DNA from: Mycobacterium colombiense
GTDB lineage: Bacteria > Actinomycetota > Actinomycetes > Mycobacteriales > Mycobacteriaceae
Assembly: GCF_001953985.1 (NCBI RefSeq)
Contig: NZ_MBEI01000069.1
Coordinates: 62,001-126,000 of the forward strand
Length of the DNA stretch: 64,000 nucleotides
Direction of reading: 5' to 3'
A program made the translations under genes and the position numbers. A model generated the notes under the pieces. It saw nothing but the letters and a program-made list of their open reading frames with translations, did not search any database and was not told where the DNA came from. Shown one piece after another: positions 58,521 to 64,000 of the stretch. Position 1 is the first letter of the stretch. Each line of letters begins with the position of its first letter.

Positions 58521-58862
58521 ATGGCCAACCGCGGGCCGCTGATCGTGTTCGCTGCGGTGGTGTTCCTGGCCGGGGGGATCTTCGCGCTGTACCTCCCGGT
58601 CTTCATCGACGCCTACGACCAATTCGGCTGGCAAGTCAAGTGCGGCAACGGTTTTACGGCGGAGCTGAACCAGGCCTCAAGCGCGGTCGGCCCGGCGGGC
58701 ACCAACTACGTCGACCAATGCGGTAGCGCGTTGATGGTGCGACGGCTCTGGGCCATCCCGATGGCGGTCCTGGGCGCGATGACGCTGATTTGGCAGGCAG
58801 CGGCGGTACTCGCCCACGATCACCGGCGGCCGGCTCCTTCACGGTCCGCGGCGCGATCCTGA
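58521..58862 (+). CDS. Small membrane protein with a cysteine loop, hypothetical
   Basis: 113 residues: TM1 GPLIVFAAVVFLAGGIFALY, an extracytoplasmic loop with VKCGNGFTAELNQASSAVGP and NYVDQCGSALMVRR, where the two cysteines could form a disulfide, and TM2 LWAIPMAVLGAMTLIWQAAA, then a basic tail. It is 9 bp after the 76-residue membrane protein. Family not recognised. Confidence 0.75.
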   Translation: MANRGPLIVFAAVVFLAGGIFALYLPVFIDAYDQFGWQVKCGNGFTAELNQASSAVGPAGTNYVDQCGSALMVRRLWAIPMAVLGAMTLIWQAAAVLAHDHRRPAPSRSAARS

Positions 58863-58916
58863 TTCCGGTGACGGCTCAGGGAGCCAAACACCCTGCGAGC
58901 AACGGTCTTTCGTTGA

Positions 58917-59084
58917 CTACCGCGTGCTCTCGTCGGGAAGGTCGTGCCGAGATTGGTGCAATCCCGGGCCGTCCGGATCTTCGTCCTGGTGATCGAGTTG
59001 CTCCTGCAGCTTGCGCTGTTCCTCGGTCGCCTTCCGCGCGTCCTCGGGCGCAGCGGGCGGGTCGAAGTTGACTTGCTGATCCAC
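58917..59084 (-). CDS. Small acidic protein, 55 residues, too short for usual callers
   Basis: GTG 59084, preceded by AGGAG with 7-nt spacing, gives VDQQVNFDPPAAPEDARKAT followed by EEQRKLQEQLDHQDEDPDGP and GLHQSRHDLPDESTR. Highly charged, probably a disordered or helical peptide (EEQRKLQEQL could be coiled). Codon pattern is strongly mycobacterial (G/C third positions). Placed 54 bp after the convergent membrane protein. Function unknown. Confidence 0.62.
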   Translation of the reverse strand: MDQQVNFDPPAAPEDARKATEEQRKLQEQLDHQDEDPDGPGLHQSRHDLPDESTR

Positions 59085-59198
59085 CGAGATCTCCTCTGAA
59101 CGTCTGGACTGCCTCTATGCAGGATCTCCCGAATGAGAGGCCCCGAAACCCGGCCAAGCTCGACGTTGCCGATCGCGCTGCTCACGGCGCCGTGGGTG

Positions 59199-59987
59199 TC
59201 AATATTGCTTGACCACCGCGCGCGGTGCCGTTCGCCATGTTCTGCTCCCGTTGCCCTGCTGACGGGGCGGCTCGAGGAGCAAGACAGCCAGCCCGTCGAG
59301 CAGCACCGGGCGCACCCAGTCGCCCAGTTCGATCACATCGCCGGGGCGGGGCTGACGGTGCATGGCGTCGCGAGCGAGGTCGATGGGCGCCATGGCGAAG
59401 ACCGTCTCCACGGTGGCCTGGTCGGGCAGTTTGCGGATGCCGGGCAAGGTGATGAACAGCCCGTCGTTGCCGGACAAGTGCAGTCCGACTGCCGCGAGCG
59501 CGCCGGTCATGCCCCCGCTCGTGCCGCCGTGTCCGGACAGATGCACTCCGAGCGCCGCAGCGAGATCGCGGGCCTCGTTGGGATGCAACACTTCTCGCTT
59601 GGCACGGCGCCCGAATTCGATCAATTGTGGCGCGCCGCCGGCGAGTTCGCCCGGAACGACGACGGCAAGCCCGGGGTCGGCATCGGGCGGGCATACCCGC
59701 TCCAGGAATCGCCCGGCGAGCTCTATGATCCCGGTTCGCACCGCGTGCGGATCGCCGTCGGGGCTCCGCCAGGCCAGGCACGCGCTCGAATTGTGCGACG
59801 TATACGGGATCCGGTAGTCGACGAGCAGCTGATGACGGGTGGCGCCCGCAGGGGAGCCGAGGCCCGCCGCTTGCAGCTCGTGCAGCAGGGACCGGGCTCG
59901 CCGACCGGTGCCGGGCGTGTAGGGGTTGTCGGTGTCGTCGATGCCGATCAGCAGGTCCACATCGCCCAGCGCGGTACGGCCGGTCAT
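59199..59987 (-). CDS. TiaS-like protein with GIDDTDN motif
   Basis: ATG 59987, sharing ATGA with the lipoprotein stop; 262 residues. LLIGIDDTDNPYTPGTGRRA near the N-terminus contains IDDTD, the phosphate/metal site of archaeal tRNA(Ile2) agmatinylcytidine synthetase TiaS. Further on: LVDYRIPYTSHNSSACLAWR, VCPPDADPGLAVVVPGE and HLSGHGGTSGGMTGALAAVG, with GHGGTSGG glycine loop, all compatible with the TiaS kinase/synthetase N-terminal half. The OB-fold and zinc-ribbon RNA-binding parts of TiaS are absent and mycobacteria use TilS for Ile2, so tRNA is an unlikely substrate. Probably an ATP-using enzyme on a small molecule. Confidence 0.72.
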   Translation of the reverse strand: MTGRTALGDVDLLIGIDDTDNPYTPGTGRRARSLLHELQAAGLGSPAGATRHQLLVDYRIPYTSHNSSACLAWRSPDGDPHAVRTGIIELAGRFLERVCPPDADPGLAVVVPGELAGGAPQLIEFGRRAKREVLHPNEARDLAAALGVHLSGHGGTSGGMTGALAAVGLHLSGNDGLFITLPGIRKLPDQATVETVFAMAPIDLARDAMHRQPRPGDVIELGDWVRPVLLDGLAVLLLEPPRQQGNGSRTWRTAPRAVVKQY

Positions 59988-60409
59988 GGATTGACCACCA
60001 GGTGGGTGACATCGCGAACCCACTGGTCACGGCTGAGTTTTTCGCCCGTGAGCTTGAGTGTGTTGCGCTTGGTGAAGCCGAGGATGGTCTGATCATCGAG
60101 CTGGGCCGCCGTCAGGGTCTGGGCCGGGTCGCGGCCCTCCACCCGCACCCTGATGACGCCGGTCGCGCCCGCGGCATGGAGGATCGAACGCACGCTGGGT
60201 CCCTTCTGGACCTGTGCGCCGTGAGATTGTGGCGTCGCGACCTCCAGCTGAGGGAGCTGCTGAAGCTGCGGGATCGTGAATCGTTGCAGCACTTGGTAGT
60301 TCTCCTGCACGACGAGTTGCAGCTCGGTCTTCGACCCGCCGCACGCGACGAGCCCGGCACTCACGACCAGAACCGCAATCACCCGAGCCAGGCGCTTATT
60401 GCTGCGCAT
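59984..60409 (-). CDS. Lipoprotein with molybdopterin-domain-like fold signature
   Basis: 141 residues. The signal VIAVLVVSAGLVACGGSKTE ends with lipobox LVAC (Cys23). The mature part LQLVVQENYQVLQRFTIPQL, QQLPQLEVATPQSHGAQVQK and GPSVRSILHAAGATGVIRVR, VEGRDPAQTLTAAQLDD, resembles the small sulfite-oxidase/molybdopterin-like domain (ELxxLP...G.x...LL..AG pattern) but lacks the cofactor-binding cysteine, suggesting a ligand-binding role outside the membrane. Translationally coupled with the TiaS-like gene. Divergent from the membrane protein-PE-PPE unit. Confidence 0.72.
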   Translation of the reverse strand: MRSNKRLARVIAVLVVSAGLVACGGSKTELQLVVQENYQVLQRFTIPQLQQLPQLEVATPQSHGAQVQKGPSVRSILHAAGATGVIRVRVEGRDPAQTLTAAQLDDQTILGFTKRNTLKLTGEKLSRDQWVRDVTHLVVNP

Positions 60410-60440
60410 TTACGGATCCCATCCTGTGAATACGCCGTAA
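60410..60440. promoter_or_regulatory. Divergent promoter with TTACGG-N19-CCGTAA dyad
   Basis: Perfect 6-bp arms spaced by 19 bp, with a GGAT-CCC-ATCC dyad inside, in the 71-bp gap between the lipoprotein and the membrane protein gene. A single regulator could control both directions. No match to IdeR, Zur or cobalamin-riboswitch patterns. Confidence 0.45.
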
Positions 60441-60480
60441 ATAAGGATAAGTGTAGGTCCTGGCGATTTATGATTCCCGC

Positions 60481-61062
60481 ATGACCGTGATGCAGCGACC
60501 GGCGGCCGGGCTGAGTGCCGTCCGGGAGGTCGCGTTCCCGCTGGTGGCGGTCGCGATCATCGTCGCCTCCACCGACATCAGGATTCCGTTGGGTCTGCCG
60601 GGACACCGTGGGTTGATCTGGCTGACGATGCTGGTGGCGGTGGTGCTGGTGACCGCACGGCGCGAGACGGTGCTAGCGGTCGGTGTGGCGGCATCGATCG
60701 CGGCGTTGCCGATGCACGGGTTGAGCGATCCGTTGTGGAGCAGTCGCTATGTGTCCGCCGCCGCGTTGCTGTATGCCGTCGCTTCCCTTCCCGTGATGCG
60801 CGTGCGCCGGTGGCTGCTCGCGGTCGCGGCCGCCCCCATTCACCTTGTCGCGCTTGCCAGTTCGGGCTTTTCGTGGCACTCCGGAGCCGTCATGTCAGCC
60901 TGGACTTCGAACGGGATGCTCGAGCGGGCAGGCTGGCATCTGGTTTTCGGGTTTGTAGCCGGCCTGCTCGCCTGGGTGGTGGCACTCGGTCTGGGTCGGC
61001 CGCCGTCGGGTCGGGCCGGCGCATTTTTGGTCGGAAGCCGATACAAGGAGCGGCCTTTATGA
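60481..61062 (+). CDS. Polytopic membrane protein, S-component-like topology
   Basis: 193 residues, about six TM helices: EVAFPLVAVAIIVASTDIRI, LIWLTMLVAVVLVTA, VLAVGVAASIAALPMHGLSD, YVSAAALLYAVASLPVMRVR, LLAVAAAPIHLVALASSG and LVFGFVAGLLAWVVALGL. Between TM1 and TM2 lies the loop IRIPLGLPGHRGL. Small size and six helices recall ECF-type substrate-binding S-components, but no energising module is nearby. Its stop overlaps the PE start (ATGA), tying it to PE and PPE. Confidence 0.75.
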   Translation: MTVMQRPAAGLSAVREVAFPLVAVAIIVASTDIRIPLGLPGHRGLIWLTMLVAVVLVTARRETVLAVGVAASIAALPMHGLSDPLWSSRYVSAAALLYAVASLPVMRVRRWLLAVAAAPIHLVALASSGFSWHSGAVMSAWTSNGMLERAGWHLVFGFVAGLLAWVVALGLGRPPSGRAGAFLVGSRYKERPL

Positions 61063-61361
61063 CGCTACGAGTTATTCCCGAGGGTCTGGCCGCGACGAGC
61101 TCGGCGGTCGACGCGATCACCGCCCAACTGGCGGCGGCGCATGCGGCCGCGGCCCTAGTGGTCTCGGTGGTGGTTCCGCCGGCGGCCGACCCGGTATCCC
61201 TGGCGGCTGCCGCCGTGTTCAGCGAGCGCGGCAGCCAGCACTCGGCCGCGGCGGCCAAGGGTGTTGAAGTCTTGGGGCGGGCCGCGTTGGGGGTGAGTCT
61301 GGCCGACGTCAACTACGTCACCGGCGATATGGCGGCCGCGTCGACGTATCTGGGCGCATGA
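61059..61361 (+). CDS. PE family protein
   Basis: 100 residues from ATG 61059: MTLRVIPEGLAATSSAVDAI with the conserved PE near the N-terminus, helical hairpin AAHAAAALVVSVVVPPAADP, then VSLAAAAVFSERGSQHSAAA, and YVTGDMAAASTYLGA at the end (a short PE with no extra domain). Forms a heterodimer with PPE and is exported by a type VII (ESX) secretion system; the YxxxD/E signal appears as YVTGD. Overlaps both neighbours by 4 bp. Confidence 0.93.
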   Translation: MTLRVIPEGLAATSSAVDAITAQLAAAHAAAALVVSVVVPPAADPVSLAAAAVFSERGSQHSAAAAKGVEVLGRAALGVSLADVNYVTGDMAAASTYLGA

Positions 61362-62989
61362 CCGCGCCGGTGTGGATGGCCCTTCCTCCCGAAGTGCACT
61401 CGACGCTGCTGAGCAGCGGCCCGGGGCCGGGCCCGCTGCTGGCGGCCGCGGCAACCTGGACGTCGCTGAGCACCCAATACGATTCGGCAGCAACGGAATT
61501 GACGGCCGTGCTGACCGGATCCGTGCCGGTATGGGATGGCCCGACCGCCGACAGGTACGCCGCCGCGCACATGCCGTATTTGGCGTGGCTGCAGCTGGCC
61601 GGCGCGTTGAGCGCCGAGGCGGCCGCCCAGCATCAAGGGGTGGCCACGGCGTACACCGCCGCACTCGCCGCGATGCCGACGCTGCCGGAACTGGCAGCTA
61701 ATCATGCGACGCACGCGGCCTTGGTGGCGACGAATTTCTTTGGGGTCAACACGATTCCGATCGCGGTCAACGAGGCCGACTACGCGCGGATGTGGACTCA
61801 GGCGGCCACCACCATGACCACCTATCAGGCGACGACCGAAGCCGTGCAAATGACCAGCGCCGCCGGGTCGGGAACCGGCGGGAAGGCCGGCAGCGGCAGC
61901 GGGTCCGGAACGGGAACGGGCACGGGTACCGGCACCGGAGCGGGAAGCGGCGCCGGCGGTGGGACCGGTGCGGGCGGCGGCGGCGGGACGGGTTCCTTTC
62001 AGTTGCCCACCCCCGAAGAGATCTGGGAAATGCTGTTCGGGCCCGACGGCGAGCAGATCCCCGGTCAGGGCCAGCCGAACTGGAGTCCGTCGGAGTACCT
62101 GCAGAATCTAGGGAACTTCTTCAACGGCAACGCTCAGGCCGTGGCCTGGCTGCAGCAGAACGCGTCAGGTCTGCTCAACCCGTCCCAGTTCCCGGCGCTG
62201 ATCAACTACTTCATCGCGTGGCAGACCTACCGGATCATCAACTGGACCATCCGGACGCTGCGGTTCATCCTCCAAGAGTTGCCGCTGCTGCTGCAGGTCG
62301 CCTTGAGCGTGTCCATCACCAGCCTGGGAGGGCTGGCCGGTCTGGCGGGCCTGGCCGGGTTGGCCGGGTTGGCGGCGCCGGCGAGCGTTCCCGCTCCCGC
62401 TGCCATGCCGCAGCCCGCCGCGGTGGGAGTGCAACCGCCGGTGGTGTCGGCCGCTCCCGCGATGGCTCCGATGGGCCCGACCAGCCCGGTGGCACCGGCG
62501 ACATCGGTGGCGTCGCCCCCTGCGCCCGCAGCCTCCGCGGTTGCTCCGCCGACGACTCCGCCCATACCCCCGGCCCCGGTGACCGGAGCCGAGGGCTTCG
62601 GCTACATGGTGGGCAGCGTGGGCCTCGGCATGGAATCGAAGGCGCAAACCCGGGCCCGAAGCGCGCTGGCCGCCGGGCAGACGGCAGCGTCCGCGGCCGG
62701 CGTCGCGGCGGTCGAGCAGGAGCAGGGACGCTCCCGCCGACGCCCGCGATCGATCGTCGACCCCGGATACCGCTACGAATTCATCGAGGCCGACGACGAA
62801 GCAGTCGCGGTCGCGTCGGCAGCGCCGGATCGATATCGACCCTCGGACTCCGGCGGCTCGATACAGGGCTTCACCGGCACGTTACCCAAACCGGACGTGC
62901 GGGCTTCGGGCCTGAACACGTTGGCCGGCAACGAATCCGGTGATGGCGCCCGTATACCGATGCTGCCGGAGAGCTGGGACGGCCGGTAG
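61358..62989 (+). CDS. PPE family protein, PPE2-like
   Basis: 543 residues from ATG 61358. PPE domain 1-165: MTAPVWMALPPEVHSTLLSS, PSVPVWDGPTADRYAAAHMP-like WDGP, NFFGVNTIPIAVNEADYARM. A Gly/Thr/Ser repeat (about 172-208, from a GGNACS-like DNA tract at 61866-61995), a hydrophobic region (about 260-345) with LAGLAGLAGLAGLAA, a Pro/Ala-rich part, GFGYMVGSVG, and a basic cluster GRSRRRPRSIVDPGYRYEFI. Layout and end segment match PPE2 (Rv0256c) of M. tuberculosis. Likely surface or outer-membrane located; PE-PPE pairs can act as small-molecule channels. Confidence 0.92.
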   Translation: MTAPVWMALPPEVHSTLLSSGPGPGPLLAAAATWTSLSTQYDSAATELTAVLTGSVPVWDGPTADRYAAAHMPYLAWLQLAGALSAEAAAQHQGVATAYTAALAAMPTLPELAANHATHAALVATNFFGVNTIPIAVNEADYARMWTQAATTMTTYQATTEAVQMTSAAGSGTGGKAGSGSGSGTGTGTGTGTGAGSGAGGGTGAGGGGGTGSFQLPTPEEIWEMLFGPDGEQIPGQGQPNWSPSEYLQNLGNFFNGNAQAVAWLQQNASGLLNPSQFPALINYFIAWQTYRIINWTIRTLRFILQELPLLLQVALSVSITSLGGLAGLAGLAGLAGLAAPASVPAPAAMPQPAAVGVQPPVVSAAPAMAPMGPTSPVAPATSVASPPAPAASAVAPPTTPPIPPAPVTGAEGFGYMVGSVGLGMESKAQTRARSALAAGQTAASAAGVAAVEQEQGRSRRRPRSIVDPGYRYEFIEADDEAVAVASAAPDRYRPSDSGGSIQGFTGTLPKPDVRASGLNTLAGNESGDGARIPMLPESWDGR

Positions 62990-63010
62990 GCCGCGCCCTG
63001 CGCGGTGCGG

Positions 63011-63700
63011 TCAGCCTAGGTGCGCCGACAGCAACCAGGCCCCCACCGACTTGCGACCGTTGTCCTCGTCGCGAATGTCGGCACCGGCGAAGGCGTCAAA
63101 GCCCGCCAGGAAACTCTCGGGCACGTTGGCGTGGATGCGGGCCGGCCGGATCTCGTCGATCACCCAGTACTTCGAGACCACCTCGCGCAACTCGGGCTCC
63201 GTGACCGCATTGATAGGGCCATCGGCCGGCATCCCGGCGCGGTCGAAGACGAGGACGAAGTACGAGGCGCCCGGCGCGGCGGCCCGCACGATCGACTGCT
63301 GGTAGCCCTCACGCAATTCAACGGGCATCGAGTGGAACAGGGTGCTGTCGACGATGGTTCCGAAGCGGCCGTCGTAACCGGTGAAGGCGCTGATATCCGC
63401 GACGTCGAAGGTGGCACTGGTAAGGCCCCGCCGGGCGGCCTTCTCGGTTGCCAGCGCAATGGCGGTGGGTGACTGGTCCAGACCCACCGTGGTGAAGCCG
63501 CGCTCGGCGAGGTACAGCGACACCGCCGCCTCGCCGCAACCGGCATCGAGCACGTCTCCGTGGAACTTGCCGTCCTCAATGAGGGCGGCGATCTCTGGCT
63601 GCGGCTCACCGATGCTCCACGGCGGCCGGTTGCCCTCGCCCATCTCGGGAGCCTCGCCCCGGTAGGCGGATTCGAACATCTCTGAAGTCGGTTGTGTCAT
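63011..63700 (-). CDS. Class I SAM-dependent methyltransferase
   Basis: ATG 63700 (MTQPTSEMFESAYRGEAPEM) gives 229 residues. SAM-binding motif I VLDAGCGEAAVSLYLAERGF (about 50-69), motif II-like acidic GLDQSPTAIALATEKAARRG, DVADISAFTGYDGRFGTIVD, STLFHSMPVELREGY. The small thiopurine-methyltransferase-like group (EMFESAYRGEAP) is suggested; substrates are probably small thiols, phenols or arsenic-like species. Convergent with the PPE. Tandem dyads lie 3-47 bp upstream. Confidence 0.88.
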   Translation of the reverse strand: MTQPTSEMFESAYRGEAPEMGEGNRPPWSIGEPQPEIAALIEDGKFHGDVLDAGCGEAAVSLYLAERGFTTVGLDQSPTAIALATEKAARRGLTSATFDVADISAFTGYDGRFGTIVDSTLFHSMPVELREGYQQSIVRAAAPGASYFVLVFDRAGMPADGPINAVTEPELREVVSKYWVIDEIRPARIHANVPESFLAGFDAFAGADIRDEDNGRKSVGAWLLSAHLG

Positions 63701-63711
63701 GACACCGTTTA

Positions 63712-63747
63712 TATCAATCGGCCTGATACATGTCAATCAAGCTGATA
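63712..63747. promoter_or_regulatory. Two tandem TATCA/TGTCA-N7-TGATA dyads before the methyltransferase
   Basis: TCAATCGGCCTGATA (63714-63728) and TCAATCAAGCTGATA (63733-63747) are direct repeats, 12 of 15 positions equal, with a 19-bp period. Each also forms a dyad (TATCA-N7-TGATA and TGTCA-N7-TGATA). Strong operator candidate; regulator unknown. Confidence 0.6.
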
Positions 63748-63831
63748 TAGAGGGCGGCGGGCCCACTGGATCACAGCTGGTTGCCGGGAAATCGGCGCGC
63801 CGCTACACCCGCGCCCGGGCTAACGGTGCTG

Positions 63832-64000
63832 CTACTTGAGGGTCGCGGTCAGGTAGCCCGACGCCCCGCCGAATGAGGCCAGCTCGTCCTTGGGGACCGC
63901 GAACCCCTGGGCGGCGAAGGCCTGCTCGGTTGTCCGAATATCGATCCGCCAACCGCGTGCTGCCAGGTATTCGCCGGCGGGATTGCGGTCGCCGGTGTAG
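63832..64000 (-). CDS. SAM-dependent methyltransferase, TIGR00027-like (C-terminal part)
   Basis: The visible C-terminal 55 codons read YTGDRNPAGEYLAARGWRID, IRTTEQAFAAQGFAVPKDEL, ASFGGASGYLTATLK. The YTGDRN...YLAARGW segment and the YLTATL end are typical for the mycobacterial leucine-carboxyl-methyltransferase-like (Rv0145/Rv0146-type) family. The start lies beyond the right edge. The substrate of this large mycobacterial family is unknown. Confidence 0.8.
   Translation of the reverse strand, partial: YTGDRNPAGEYLAARGWRIDIRTTEQAFAAQGFAVPKDELASFGGASGYLTATLK

Noticed and set aside
59182..60096. 304-codon minus frame overlapping the TiaS-like gene
   Set aside because: Arg-rich shadow; the alternative frame has the IDDTD motif and a coupled ATGA start.
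60410..60480. Cobalamin riboswitch before the membrane protein-PE-PPE unit
   Set aside because: Considered because PPE2 of M. tuberculosis is linked to B12 genes, but the 71-bp gap is too short and lacks a B12 box.
61792..62943. 383-codon frame over the PPE gene
   Set aside because: Out-of-frame product of Gly/Ser/Arg codons in the repetitive PPE region.
1..64000. tRNA, rRNA, CRISPR arrays or complete insertion sequences
   Set aside because: No cloverleaf, rRNA segment, regularly spaced repeat array or transposase was recognised on either strand by reading; a covariance-model scan could still find something small.

Overview
The window comes from a high-GC, slow-grower-like Mycobacterium that is not M. 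tuberculosis. The signs are near-perfect gene-order agreement with the M. tuberculosis H37Rv segment Rv0042c-Rv0058 (from memory), an 18-kDa-antigen type Hsp20 as in M. leprae and M. avium, a full MCE operon, an MmpS/MmpL pair and a PE/PPE pair. No tRNA, rRNA, CRISPR array or intact insertion sequence was seen.

Region 1 (1-13.6 kb, all minus strand): the N-terminal part of a short-chain dehydrogenase, a MarR regulator with its own dyad, a polar amino-acid ABC transporter (separate ATPase; fused binding protein and permease), a GntR regulator with a dyad, an F420/flavin LLM oxidoreductase and an alpha/beta hydrolase. A tightly coupled four-gene block follows (LLM oxidoreductase, sulfotransferase, TIM-barrel epimerase-like protein, DUF1214 protein). 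It sits between the Rv0045c-like gene and ino1, where M. tuberculosis has nothing, and a 67-bp three-tier inverted repeat lies at its ino1-side edge. Then come ino1, a PadR regulator and a DUF1707 membrane protein.

Region 2 (13.7-23 kb, plus strand): DUF5318 protein, ponA1 (probable TTG start), a GT87-like mannosyltransferase, a DJ-1/PfpI protein, rpsF-ssb-rpsR-rplI with a strong terminator, then an intein-free dnaB. The 0.5 kb before dnaB holds a 10-bp hairpin, one perfect and two near DnaA boxes, a RecA-NDp/PafBC-like promoter and a LexA-like box.

Region 3 (23-35.2 kb, accessory): hsp18, several small ORFs, a frameshifted membrane-protein gene, a 38-bp direct repeat bracketing about 3.3 kb, a HadA/HadB-like double-hotdog dehydratase, a GtrA protein, an SDR, and a DUF5134 membrane protein behind a perfect TACCC-N5-GGGTA copper operator. 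These are followed by an Rv0063-like FAD oxidase, a Crp paralogue, a hydrolase, a DUF385 protein and a UBP-type zinc-finger protein. The DarTG toxin system that M. tuberculosis carries after dnaB is absent.

Region 4 (35.2-44.5 kb): mmpS-mmpL behind an 18-bp perfect palindrome, a TetR gene behind overlapping TGTCA/TGACA dyads, a LysR/DMT exporter divergent pair, an RsiV/DUF3298 secreted protein, an NTF2-like protein, a GNAT acetyltransferase and a membrane-dipeptidase homologue.

Region 5 (44.5-58 kb): an MCE lipid-import locus. It has two YrbE permeases and six MCE proteins joined by 1-8-nt overlaps, MCE-associated (Mam) paralogues on both sides in opposite orientation, secreted proteins at both ends and an Mce3R-like double-TetR regulator. 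The ATPase (MceG) must be encoded elsewhere.

Region 6 (58-64 kb): small membrane proteins, a 55-codon gene, then a divergent cluster: a TiaS-like GIDDTD protein plus a lipoprotein on one strand, and a multi-TM protein plus PE plus PPE2-like PPE on the other. This cluster is the best candidate for an undescribed system, inferred here to be an envelope-spanning uptake or modification pathway. Two SAM-dependent methyltransferase genes, the last one cut by the window edge, close the window.
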